Shown: positions 1 through 8,152 of the stretch, piece by piece | Layout of the letters: every line of letters starts with the position of its first letter | Position numbering within the stretch: position 1 is the first letter of the stretch | Program-made: the position numbers and the translations under genes | Notes under the pieces: model-generated | The model's input: only the letters and a program-made list of their open reading frames with translations | Told to the model about the DNA's origin: nothing | The model's database searches: none | Source: JAGVSR01 sp963778225 | Lineage (GTDB): Bacteria > Pseudomonadota > Alphaproteobacteria > Rhizobiales > Hyphomicrobiaceae | Direction of reading: 5' to 3' | DNA length: 64,000 bases | Assembly: GCA_963778225.1 (NCBI GenBank) | Contig: CAVZTR010000008.1 | Span: 92,507-156,506, forward strand

Positions 1-2
1 GC

Positions 3-611
3 CGCACCTTCACGCTGGCGACGTTGGTCCGCTTGGAGGAAGCGCTCGGCGTCGCGTTGCGGCCTTCGCGTCTCAACGGCGCCAGACGTTCCGGTGACCG
101 CCCGATCATTGCCGCCGATGATCTTGGCAACTACGCACGCGCCCAGGTCACATGGCTGGAAGGCTCCTACCTCACGCTGGTCCCAAGCTTCGGCGAACGG
201 TCCTCCATTTCCGCCTACCGTACCGAATTCCGCTGGGACGACCAGCGCGGCTGCCTCACCTTTCACGAAACCGAGCGCGCTGACGGCGCATTTGCGCAGC
301 ATGGTTTGATTGCGATGCCCAATCAGACCGGCCACATCTACCTTGTCACCAATCGACACGGACAGCACAGGCTCGCGATCCTGTCGCGTCCGACGAGCCA
401 AGGCAGCATGCACGGCATTCTCGCCACGCTCCTCTCTGGCCGTGGCGCACAGTTATCGCCCGTGGCTGCGCCCATCGCGCTCACACCAATCGAAGCCTCG
501 TCAAAGTATGTTTTTGGCCGTATCTCGCAAGGCCAGCCCGACTTCGCCCGTTACCGCACGCTGCTCCGTCGCACGCTTGATGACGGTTTTGCCGTGCTTA
601 TGCCGGCATAA
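3..611 (+). CDS. XRE/HTH-type transcriptional regulator, 5' end cut by window
   Basis: The frame is open to the left edge, so the gene starts upstream; the first in-window start-like codon (TTG at 24) is internal. The first residues, ending in a LVRLEEALGV stretch, resemble the last helices of a Cro/CI-type helix-turn-helix. About 170 residues follow that I do not recognise; they are rich in beta-strand-like segments (ARAQVTWLEG, YLTLVPSFGE, GHIYLVTNR) and could be an effector or sensor domain. It ends 40 bp before the next gene on the same strand. The HTH assignment rests on a partial domain. Confidence 0.55.
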   Translation, partial: RTFTLATLVRLEEALGVALRPSRLNGARRSGDRPIIAADDLGNYARAQVTWLEGSYLTLVPSFGERSSISAYRTEFRWDDQRGCLTFHETERADGAFAQHGLIAMPNQTGHIYLVTNRHGQHRLAILSRPTSQGSMHGILATLLSGRGAQLSPVAAPIALTPIEASSKYVFGRISQGQPDFARYRTLLRRTLDDGFAVLMPA

Positions 612-653
612 CTTGTATTTTTCCGCGCCCCGAAAGAAATCCTGAAGGCTTTG

Positions 654-1772
654 ATGCGATTGCAACGGCGTTGCCTTGATCTGCTCATCGGTCCAATTGG
701 TGTTGTGATGCCGCTCCGTCGCACATCCGCCGCGCATGCCGTCGCCACCGCACTCGCCACTGCCTGCTTCATAATGGGCGCGCTCACCTTCACGGCCGGT
801 GCAAAGCCGCTCCTGGCACTATCGAAGCCTGTGCCCATCACGATCACGGCGCAACCAATCACCACGTTCTCACGATCGGGCGAGCCCGGCAGCACGTCTG
901 GAAAGTTGATCTGGCGCGGCGGGCTGGTGCTCTCCACGGACAGCGAAAAATTCGGCGGCTATTCCGGTCTCGTCCTCTCCGCCGACGGGCAGGACCTCAT
1001 GGCGATCTCCGATGCCGGCGGCTGGTTGAAAGCGCGCCTGCAGTATTCCGGCACTCGCCCCGTCGGCCTTGCCGATGCGATGATCGGCTCCCTTATGGGC
1101 AGCGACGGTAAACCGCTGCGCCGCCAGCGCGATCTCGATGCTGAGGAACTGGCCTTGCTGAGCGGAACACTTTCCGGCGGCGAAGCGCTCGTCTCCTTTG
1201 AAAACTTCAACCGCATCGTCCGCTACGCCGTCACCGACGCCAGCCTCGGACGACCGCTTGAAGTTCTCCAGCCTCCGCCGGGCCTGCGCCGCTTCTCCAA
1301 AGACGGCATGGAAGCCATGACCGTGCTGAAAGGCGGTCCCAACAAAGGACGCCTGGTGGCGTTCTCCGAAAATGCGCGCGATGACGGCCGTCACACCGGT
1401 TGGATCTGGGTCCGTGGCAGCGCAAAGCCACTGCAAGTCGTCTCGCACGACGGCTTCTCGTTGACCGCCGCCGCATCATTGGACGACGGGACGCTGATCC
1501 TGCTCGAACGCCGCTTCACCTTTCTCGATGGTGTCCGCATGCGCCTGCGCCGCATTGAAGCCGCAGATGTAAAGCCCGGTGCCATCCTCGACGGCGAAGT
1601 GCTGATCCAAGCCGACCTATCCGATGAGATCGACAACATGGAAGGTCTCGCCGTCCACCCTGCACCGAACGGCGATACCGTCCTGACCCTCATCTCGGAT
1701 GACAACTTCAACACCGTCATCCAGCGCACGCTTCTGTTGCAGTTTACCCTCCGCGAACGCGCGCAATCTTGA
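654..1772 (+). CDS. Esterase-like activity of phytase family protein
   Basis: Probable exported beta-propeller protein of the phytase-like family (PF13449 type). An N-terminal segment of about 50 residues has a hydrophobic stretch (ATALATACFIMGALTFTAGA) consistent with export. The body has family signatures: GLVLSADGQDLMAISDAGGW, a FENFNRIVRY segment, and a late block with DNMEGLAVHP followed by LISDDNFN. ATG at 654 is chosen; a TTG lies 3 bp upstream. Substrate is unknown, and the family name does not prove phytase activity. It converges on rpmB, with the rpmB terminator just after its stop. Confidence 0.75.
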   Translation: MRLQRRCLDLLIGPIGVVMPLRRTSAAHAVATALATACFIMGALTFTAGAKPLLALSKPVPITITAQPITTFSRSGEPGSTSGKLIWRGGLVLSTDSEKFGGYSGLVLSADGQDLMAISDAGGWLKARLQYSGTRPVGLADAMIGSLMGSDGKPLRRQRDLDAEELALLSGTLSGGEALVSFENFNRIVRYAVTDASLGRPLEVLQPPPGLRRFSKDGMEAMTVLKGGPNKGRLVAFSENARDDGRHTGWIWVRGSAKPLQVVSHDGFSLTAAASLDDGTLILLERRFTFLDGVRMRLRRIEAADVKPGAILDGEVLIQADLSDEIDNMEGLAVHPAPNGDTVLTLISDDNFNTVIQRTLLLQFTLRERAQS

Positions 1773-1782
1773 AGCGCGCACG

Positions 1783-1814
1783 AAAAAGGCGCGGGAGCCG
1801 ACAGCTCCCGCGCC
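1783..1814 (-). terminator. Rho-independent terminator of rpmB
   Basis: A perfect 11-bp stem (GGCGCGGGAGC / GCTCCCGCGCC) with a 5-nt loop. Read on the minus strand it is followed by five T residues (plus-strand A run 1783-1787). It lies 25 bp after the rpmB stop and 11 bp beyond the stop of the convergent phytase-like gene. Confidence 0.85.
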
Positions 1815-1838
1815 TTGCAATTTCGTCAGCCGAACCGC

Positions 1839-2132
1839 TTAAGCGGCAGCCGCGGCCTTCGACTTCACGAGGTCCCGCTTCAGCTTCTGCAGCTGCGGCG
1901 AAAGCTGCTCGGTGCTCGCCTTCAACAGGTAGGCATCGAGACCGCCGTTGTGCTCCACCGAACGCAGGCCATGTGCGCTCACGCGAACCTTCACCGAACG
2001 GTCCAGCGCCTCGCTCAGCAGCGTGACGTTGACGAGGTTCGGGCGGAATGTTCGCTTGGTCTTGTTTTCGGCGTGGCTGCGGAGCTGTCCGGCCATCGGC
2101 AGCTTGCCGGTCAATTCGCACCGACGGGTCAT
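1839..2132 (-). CDS. rpmB: 50S ribosomal protein L28
   Basis: Structural protein of the large ribosomal subunit. The start MTRRCELTGK, the central NKTKRTFRPNLVNVTL block and the SAHGLRSVE segment are L28 hallmarks. The C-terminus is an Ala/Lys tail. ATG 2132 is preferred over ATG 2141: a GGAG at 2142-2145 stands 9 nt from the former but abuts the latter. At 97 residues it is a normal size for alphaproteobacterial L28. It is followed by a strong terminator and diverges from the DUF3108 gene, a common Hyphomicrobiales arrangement. Confidence 0.95.
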   Translation of the reverse strand: MTRRCELTGKLPMAGQLRSHAENKTKRTFRPNLVNVTLLSEALDRSVKVRVSAHGLRSVEHNGGLDAYLLKASTEQLSPQLQKLKRDLVKSKAAAAA

Positions 2133-2467
2133 GGGTCGCATCTCCTAGATGATCGCGCGGTGCCCATCCCGGGTCGCGCGGGCCCGTCACGGGCATCCGT
2201 CCAAAAATGAAGGGCCCCGCCGGTCATCCCAGCGGGGCAGTGGCGGTTCTATACTGAGACCACCCAAAAGCGTCAAGCGCCGGCTGCCTGATACCCCCCT
2301 GACACCCTCCGCAAACCCCAATGTCCCGAATGAGGCCGAGAAGAAGCGAAGTCTTTACGATTTTGGTCCACGTTGGGACATCGGAACGCCGGGTTCTGCC
2401 CGGAAATGTAGCGTGTTCAAAGGCGGCCGCTCCCCAAGTCGCGGCGCCGTGTACCAGTGGTGTAATC
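2133..2467. other. Divergent intergenic region rpmB / DUF3108
   Basis: About 335 bp between divergent genes. It carries the rpmB leader (Shine-Dalgarno GGAG at 2142-2145) and must hold both promoters. A short inverted repeat (CCCCGC ... GCGGGG) lies near 2216-2237. The open frame of the DUF3108 gene extends upstream to 2321, but that stretch has no export signal and is probably untranslated. No confident -35/-10 pair was found. Confidence 0.4.
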
Positions 2468-3334
2468 ATGTCAGTGACGTGCGTTCGCGGCCGCAAATGG
2501 GCCAGTGCCAGCTTCGCCATCCTCGCGGCGGTCGGGGTCGAATTCATACTGGGGAACCCAACCCCGGCACTCGCCGACCCCTCGCCCGAACCTCCGATCG
2601 AGATATCCGGCCAATACTCCATATATTTCAACGGTTTCGACATTGGCACCGTGCGCATCGACCAGCGCACCGCCGGCCGCACCTATTCCGCGAGTTCGCA
2701 CGTTGAAATCTCAGCCCTGCTGGGCGCATTCCGCTGGAAGGGTGTCACCCGCTCAGCCGGCACGATCTCCGCCAATTCAATGGAACCGAGCGGCTACGAT
2801 TTTCAGTTTGAAGGCACCTCGAAATCCGGCGCGGTCCGCATGGGCTTCACCAAGGGCACCGTCACCTCATTGACCGCCCTTCCCGAAACCATCGACCCGC
2901 CCGACCTCGTCCCCCTGCGCGCCGCTCACGTCAAATCCGTCATCGATCCCTTGAGCGCCGTCGTCGCCGTGAGCCGCCCCGCCGCCCAGCCATGTGGCCG
3001 CAAACTTGCCGTCTTCGACGGTAAACAGCGTTTCGATGTTGCCCTGATCCAGTCCCGCCGCGAAGCCGTCCCTGCCGGCCGCAATGGCGCCACCGTCCAA
3101 GGCATCGTCTGCCGGGTGAAATACACGCCCATCGCCGGTTACCGCGCCAACGCCGACACGCAAGCCCTCGCCGAGAGCACCGGGATAGAAGTCACGTTCC
3201 GCCCCATTCCCGAGGCCGGGATTTGGGCGCCCTACCGCGTTGCCATACCGACCATCGCCGGAAGCGTTTCCCTCGAGGCGACCCGTTACGACATCGACGC
3301 CCCCGGCTTGGCCCAGATCGCTCTGGTCGACTGA
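2468..3334 (+). CDS. DUF3108 domain-containing exported protein
   Basis: Envelope protein of unknown function. ATG 2468 is chosen because the next 40 residues form a signal peptide (basic start, hydrophobic ASFAILAAVGVEFIL, then a polar Ala/Pro region). The mature part begins around EISGQYSIYFNGFDIGTVRI, the typical DUF3108 start, and includes the family-like SSHVEISALLGAFRWKG and YDFQFEG segments. 288 residues is usual for the family. It stands between rpmB and the Suv3-type helicase and has its own terminator. No catalytic motif is visible. Confidence 0.8.
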   Translation: MSVTCVRGRKWASASFAILAAVGVEFILGNPTPALADPSPEPPIEISGQYSIYFNGFDIGTVRIDQRTAGRTYSASSHVEISALLGAFRWKGVTRSAGTISANSMEPSGYDFQFEGTSKSGAVRMGFTKGTVTSLTALPETIDPPDLVPLRAAHVKSVIDPLSAVVAVSRPAAQPCGRKLAVFDGKQRFDVALIQSRREAVPAGRNGATVQGIVCRVKYTPIAGYRANADTQALAESTGIEVTFRPIPEAGIWAPYRVAIPTIAGSVSLEATRYDIDAPGLAQIALVD

Positions 3335-3360
3335 CGCCGTCCTGGTGCGGACACGAGAAC

Positions 3361-3391
3361 GGGCGGACCCTCAGGTCCGCCCATTTTCTTT
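3361..3391 (+). terminator. Terminator after DUF3108 gene
   Basis: A 9-bp perfect stem GGGCGGACC / GGTCCGCCC with a 4-nt loop, followed by ATTTTCTTT, 27 bp after the DUF3108 stop. It separates this gene from the helicase transcript. Confidence 0.8.
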
Positions 3392-3523
3392 GGCAGGTCC
3401 GGGTGGCCCTGATGGCTTTTTGTCTCGTGCCTATGGCCAGCAAGAAAGCCTTGATCTCCCTTCCCGGCGGTGCAATGCCAAGGTCACCCCGCCAGCCGGG
3501 GCCGCCACGCCAGAGGGCCATTG

Positions 3524-6370
3524 ATGGGCATCGACCTCGAATCTCGCATCCGCAACGTCACCGCGGTGCTGGGACCGACGAACACCGGAAAAACCCACCT
3601 CGCCATCGAACGCATGTTGGGCCACGAAAGCGGCATGATCGGCCTGCCGCTGCGTCTGCTCGCGCGCGAGGTCTATGACAAGATCGTCGCCCGCGTCGGC
3701 GCCGACAAAGTCGCTCTCGTCACCGGCGAAGAAAAGATCAAGCCCGAGCGCGCCCGCTACTGGGTGGCGACCGTCGAGGCCATGCCGCGCGATGTCGATG
3801 TCGACTTCCTCGCCATCGACGAGGTCCAGCTCTGTGCCGATCCCGAGCGCGGTCACGTCTTCACCGATCGCCTGCTGCATGCGCGCGGACGCTCCGAAAC
3901 ACTCCTCCTCGGCGCGCAGACCATGAGCGGCGCCATCGGCGACTTGATCCCCGGTGCCAACTTCATCGCGCGCACGCGTTTTTCCAAGCTCACCTATGCG
4001 GGTGAGAAAAAGATCACGCGCCTGCCGCAGCGCTCCGCCGTCGTCGCCTTCTCGGCCACCGACGTGTACGCCATCGCTGAGCTGATCCGGCGCCAGCGCG
4101 GCGGCACCGCAGTTGTCCTCGGCGCATTGTCTCCCCGCACCCGTAATGCCCAGGTCGCACTCTACCAGTCCGGCGATGTCGATTTTCTCGTCGCCACAGA
4201 CGCCATCGGCATGGGCCTCAATCTCGACGTCGATCACGTCGCCTTCTCCGCCACCCGCAAGTTCGACGGCCAGAACTTCCGCAATCTCACGCCGTCGGAA
4301 CTCGCCCAGATCGCCGGCCGCGCCGGCCGTCACATGAACGACGGCACCTTCGGCGTGACAGGATCCTGCGACGCTCTTGATCCGGAAGTCGTCGAACGCA
4401 TCGAGCAGCACACTTTCGATCCGGTGCGGGTTCTCCAGTGGCGCAACCGCGAACTCGACTTCCGCACACTCAATCGCCTGCGCGAGAGCCTGAAGACGCT
4501 CCCCAACGAGCAGCGCCTCATCCGCGCCCGCATGACGGACGACGTCATCGCCCTCGAAACGGTCGCCGACGACGACGACATCGCCCGTCTCGCCACCTCT
4601 CCGGCAGCCGTTCAGCGGCTCTGGGAAGTTTGTCAGATCCCCGACTACCGGAAAATTTCATCCGCCAACCATGCCGAACTCATCGCCACGCTCTATAAAG
4701 ACCTGATGGGGCCGACGGGCCGCATCGCAGAGGATTGGTTCGCCCGCCAGGTGGCGATGGCCGACCGCACCGACGGCGACATCGATACCCTCGCCACGCG
4801 GCTCGCGCACATCCGGACTTGGACGTTCGTATCCAACCGGGCCGATTGGTTGAAAGATCCGGCCCACTGGCAGGGCCGCACGCGCGCCATCGAAGATGCC
4901 CTCTCCGATGCGCTGCACGAATGCTTGACGCAGCGGTTTGTCGATCGCAGAACCAGCGCACTCATGAAGGGCATGCGGGATAAAGAAGAGTTGAACGCAG
5001 AAATCAAAGACGATGGCTCCATCAATGTGGAGCAGCATTTTGTCGGCCGCTTGCGTGGCTTCCGCTTCACACCGGATGCTCAGGCTGAGGGTGTGCACGG
5101 CAAAGCTGCGCGCAGCGCCGCGGCCCATGTGCTCTCCGGTGAATTGTCGATGCGCGCCCGGCGCGTCGCGGCGGCCCAGGCCGATGCCTTCAAGATCGAT
5201 CGCAAAGGCCAGATCCTGTGGCGCGGTGAAGAGATCGCAAAACTCCACGCAGGCGAAGATCCGCTGAAGCCGTCCATCGAACTCCTCGTCGATGAGTATC
5301 TGTCCGCCCCCGATCGCGACAAGATCGAGGCGCGCCTTGAAAGCTGGGTGACAGAAACCATCGCCGATAAACTGAAGCCGCTTGTCGAACTCTCGAAAGC
5401 CGAGGATGTCACAGGCCTCGCACGTGGCATCGCTTTTCAGCTGAAGGAAAACTTCGGCGTCCTCAAACGCGAAGCGATCGCCGACGATTTGAAGAGCCTG
5501 GATCAGACGGCCCGTGCGCAGTTGCGCAGATATGGCGTTCGGTTCGGAGCCTTCAACATTCATTTCCCGCTTCTGTTGAAGCCTGGTCCTGCGGAATTGA
5601 CACTGGCGCTCTGGTCGCTGAAGCACGCGGCCGCCGCCGGTCTTGACCCCGATAAGCTGCCCGAACCGCCGCGTGCAGGCCTGACCTCAGCGCCGGCGAA
5701 TGCGGAACTCCCGGAAGCGTTCTACCGCGCCTTCGGCTACCATGTGTGTGGCCCGCGCGTGATCCGCTTCGATATGCTCGAACGCCTCGCCGACATGATC
5801 CGGCCGCTGCTCGCTTGGCGCTCCAACCGCGATCCGGAAGCCAAGCCGCCAAAGGGCTCGACGGGCGATGGCGGCTTCACCGCGACACCCGAGATGATGT
5901 CGATCCTCGGCTGTTCGCCCGAAGAACTGGGCAAAGTTCTAAAGGCTTTGGGCTTCAGGCTGGATCGCCGCCCGATCAAGGTGCCGGCAACCCAGCCCAT
6001 CGCAGCAGCGTCATCGACAGAACAGGTCAGCGAAGACACCAGCGCGGACGTCACGGTCACTGCGGAAGCACCGGCCGAAACAGCTTCGGTGGTGGAACCG
6101 GTTGCCGAAGCAGCATCCGGTGAAACCGCATCCGCTGCCGAACCTGTCGTATCGGCGGAACCATCTGCAGCGCCCGCCGAAGTGCAGTACGAAGAAATCT
6201 GGCGACCGCGCCGCCACCATCGCGAAAGCCACGACCACCGCGGCGAAGGCCGCCAACGACAATCGCGGCGAAAATCGCGGCGCAGGTCGCAACGACAATC
6301 GCCGCCGCGAGCGCCGGCCGGGCCATCCTCATCAGAACCCTGCAACGTCCGCCCCGGCTGCCGCAGGTGA
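3524..6370 (+). CDS. Suv3-like DEAD/DEAH-box RNA helicase (C-terminus displaced by frameshift)
   Basis: ATP-dependent nucleic-acid helicase of the superfamily 2 group related to Suv3/MgpS. ATG 3524 begins MGIDLESRIRNV. Walker A is GPTNTGKTH (about residue 17), the DExx box is AIDEVQL (about residue 100), and motif VI is QIAGRAGRH (about 265). A long helical region and a C-terminal section with an Ala/Glu/Val-rich linker follow. From about 6245 this frame turns into an unlikely Arg/Ser/Pro tail ending at 6370. The normal basic NDNRGENRG-type tail continues in the +1 frame to 6746. Removing one base restores a 1073-residue protein that ends 2 bp before the S4 gene. Confidence 0.85.
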   Translation: MGIDLESRIRNVTAVLGPTNTGKTHLAIERMLGHESGMIGLPLRLLAREVYDKIVARVGADKVALVTGEEKIKPERARYWVATVEAMPRDVDVDFLAIDEVQLCADPERGHVFTDRLLHARGRSETLLLGAQTMSGAIGDLIPGANFIARTRFSKLTYAGEKKITRLPQRSAVVAFSATDVYAIAELIRRQRGGTAVVLGALSPRTRNAQVALYQSGDVDFLVATDAIGMGLNLDVDHVAFSATRKFDGQNFRNLTPSELAQIAGRAGRHMNDGTFGVTGSCDALDPEVVERIEQHTFDPVRVLQWRNRELDFRTLNRLRESLKTLPNEQRLIRARMTDDVIALETVADDDDIARLATSPAAVQRLWEVCQIPDYRKISSANHAELIATLYKDLMGPTGRIAEDWFARQVAMADRTDGDIDTLATRLAHIRTWTFVSNRADWLKDPAHWQGRTRAIEDALSDALHECLTQRFVDRRTSALMKGMRDKEELNAEIKDDGSINVEQHFVGRLRGFRFTPDAQAEGVHGKAARSAAAHVLSGELSMRARRVAAAQADAFKIDRKGQILWRGEEIAKLHAGEDPLKPSIELLVDEYLSAPDRDKIEARLESWVTETIADKLKPLVELSKAEDVTGLARGIAFQLKENFGVLKREAIADDLKSLDQTARAQLRRYGVRFGAFNIHFPLLLKPGPAELTLALWSLKHAAAAGLDPDKLPEPPRAGLTSAPANAELPEAFYRAFGYHVCGPRVIRFDMLERLADMIRPLLAWRSNRDPEAKPPKGSTGDGGFTATPEMMSILGCSPEELGKVLKALGFRLDRRPIKVPATQPIAAASSTEQVSEDTSADVTVTAEAPAETASVVEPVAEAASGETASAAEPVVSAEPSAAPAEVQYEEIWRPRRHHRESHDHRGEGRQRQSRRKSRRRSQRQSPPRAPAGPSSSEPCNVRPGCRR

Positions 6371-6746
6371 CGCTGCACCATCCGCCGTTGCCGCCGAAGG
6401 CCAGAGCGGCGCACCCGCCAACGAGCAGCAGCCCCGCGCGGATCGCGAACGCAATCGCCGGAGCGACAATCGCGGCAACCGCGATCCGGGCCAGCGCAAC
6501 GATAGACCTGGCGGCGATCGCGCTCCGCACAAGGGGCAGCAGCGCAACGATGGCCGGCCAGATCGTGGAGATCGTGGAAATCGCGGCGATCGCGGTGACC
6601 GCCGCCGCAACGACGAGCGCAATCAGCCGCGCGCCATCTCCGCCGCGCCCCCGCGCAACAAGGCGAGTGCGGAGGCGGATTCGCCCTTCGCATCTCTGCT
6701 CGCCCTGCGCTCACAACTCGAACAGGCGCGTCGCGACAAGAGCTGA
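6246..6746 (+). other. Out-of-frame C-terminal tail of the helicase gene
   Basis: In this frame the coding reads as an Asn/Arg/Asp/Gly-rich low-complexity tail (NDNRGENRGAGRNDNRRRER) and ends in ADSPFASLLALRSQLEQARR. That short C-terminal motif is what I expect on this helicase family in Rhizobiales. It has no start codon or ribosome site of its own. Its stop lies 2 bp before the ATG of the S4 gene, as expected for an operonic neighbour. I read it as the true 3' end of the helicase, thrown out of frame by one extra base around 6245-6260. Confidence 0.7.
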
Positions 6747-6748
6747 GA

Positions 6749-7192
6749 ATGGGTAACGACGCCGAGAGCGCTGAAACGCCCGGTGGCTCCGTTGCCACCT
6801 CGCAGCGGCTCGATAAGTGGCTGTGGTGCGCGCGCGTCGTCAAAACGCGCACTCAAGCAGCAGCGCTCGTCTCAAGCGGCAAGATCCGCATCAACCGGGT
6901 CAAAACAGATAAGCCGGCCCACGCCGTGAAAGTCGGCGACGTGATCACAGCGTCCGTCGGCCCCCGCGTTCGTATTCTCGCGGTGAAAGCGATTGGCGAC
7001 CGCCGCGGCTCGGCCGAAATCGCGCGCCACCTGTTCGATGATCTGTCGGCGCCCGCGACTCCCGTGGGCGCGAACGCGGACGGCACCCCCGAGTCCCAAG
7101 CCAATGGACCATCCGGTCACCGTGACAGCGGAAGCGGACGTCCGACCAAGCGCGACCGTCGTTTGATCGATCGCCTGAAGGGAGAATTCTGA
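6749..7192 (+). CDS. S4-domain RNA-binding protein (Hsp15-like)
   Basis: RNA-binding protein of the HslR/Hsp15 group, which in E. coli binds stalled 50S subunits carrying nascent chains. The S4 domain occupies residues ~12-65 (QRLDKWLWCARVVKTRTQAAALV, then SGKIRINRVKTDKP and HAVKVGDVI). The ~60-residue tail is polar and ends in basic KRDRRLIDRLKGEF, as in alphaproteobacterial homologues. It is probably cotranscribed with the helicase upstream (2-bp gap after the restored stop) and precedes fdxA, a conserved order. Confidence 0.85.
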   Translation: MGNDAESAETPGGSVATSQRLDKWLWCARVVKTRTQAAALVSSGKIRINRVKTDKPAHAVKVGDVITASVGPRVRILAVKAIGDRRGSAEIARHLFDDLSAPATPVGANADGTPESQANGPSGHRDSGSGRPTKRDRRLIDRLKGEF

Positions 7193-7338
7193 TGCATCTC
7201 ACTCCGGCACAGGGTCCCCATGCCGCAAGGTTGATCATCACCTTTTTTCGCATTGTGCCGCCCTGGCGACGCCGCTAAGAGACCTAACCGCCACACTCAG
7301 CGCGGCGCCGGCATCGGTTCGGAACGGGACGGGAACTA

Positions 7339-7677
7339 ATGACTTACGTCGTCAATGATAAGTGCATCAAGTGCAAGTACACCGATTGTGTCGAGGTGTG
7401 CCCGGTCGACTGCTTCTACGAAGGCGAGAACATGCTCGTCATCCACCCGGACGAATGCATTGATTGCGGCGTCTGCGAGCCTGAGTGCCCGGTCGATGCC
7501 ATCAAGCCCGACACGGAGCCGGGCCTGGAGAAGTGGCTTGAGCTAAACCGTGAGTATGCGGATAAATGGCCGAACCTGACGGCCAAGCGCTCTGCTCTTC
7601 CCGACGCAGATACTCACAAAGACGAGGCCGGCAAGTTCGAGAAGTATTTCACTCCCAACCCCGGCGAGGGCGACTGA
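7339..7677 (+). CDS. fdxA: Ferredoxin FdxA (7Fe-8S type)
   Basis: Small electron-transfer protein. The N-terminal half has two cluster motifs: CIKCKYTDCVEVCPVDC, with the Cys pattern of a 3Fe-4S plus 4Fe-4S ferredoxin, and CIDCGVCEPECP, typical of a 4Fe-4S centre. The C-terminal half (PDTEPGLEKWLELNREYA onward) is the extension seen in alphaproteobacterial FdxA. 112 residues is the family length. It is upstream of carD, as in other Hyphomicrobiales. Partner enzymes are not indicated by the context. Confidence 0.95.
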   Translation: MTYVVNDKCIKCKYTDCVEVCPVDCFYEGENMLVIHPDECIDCGVCEPECPVDAIKPDTEPGLEKWLELNREYADKWPNLTAKRSALPDADTHKDEAGKFEKYFTPNPGEGD

Positions 7678-8152
7678 CCACAGCTACAAGGCTGTTATGT
7701 CAAGAGCTTAGTATTTTTCTGGCTGGGGGAAGACGCCGTTTGGCGTCGGCAGGGAAACCCGGCCTGGGGTACCGCGCTTAAGGTCGTATAAAGCGCCGCG
7801 CGGCGCCGCCCTTCATTTTCCACGAAGTTTGTGCTATGGTTTTGAAGATTGGTGGATACACCAGAACCGAGTGCGAACAAATGCGGGTGAAAACATCCAC
7901 ATAGGCCGCTCGGTGGTTTGACGCGCTTCGAGGTTCGCTCTGCGGTTAGGCAGCTCGCGACGCCATCGACAACAAGGATGGGGATGAAGGCGCGTCCAAG
8001 ACGCCAAAAAGAGGGAACAATGAGCGGTTAGGGGACCCTTAGCCGTGTTTAACCGCCTGCGGCCCTGATCCAGGCGGCGGTTTCTCTGAAATCGGACGAC
8101 GGGCACTTGTATCTGGCGGTTCGAAGTAGACCTTTGAGAGTGAGCGACGCGC
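7678..8152 (+). other. Long leader/intergenic region upstream of carD
   Basis: 475 bp without a credible gene. It contains a short hairpin GACGCC/GGCGTC (7732-7747) soon after fdxA. A larger imperfect hairpin near 8050-8083 (CCGCCTG at 8053-8059 paired with CAGGCGG at 8071-8077) lies about 70 bp before carD and could be part of its 5' leader. There is no T run after it. Nothing else recognised. Confidence 0.35.

Noticed and set aside
3431..4411. 326-codon minus-strand frame over the helicase start
   Set aside because: Asp/Gly/Ala-rich shadow frame without motifs.
4658..5626. 322-codon minus-strand frame inside the helicase gene
   Set aside because: Antisense shadow; the helicase is well supported and the shadow has no recognisable protein features.
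6200..6370. Programmed ribosomal frameshift in the helicase
   Set aside because: No slippery heptamer with a following structure was found near the shift point; a one-base sequence error or mutation is simpler.
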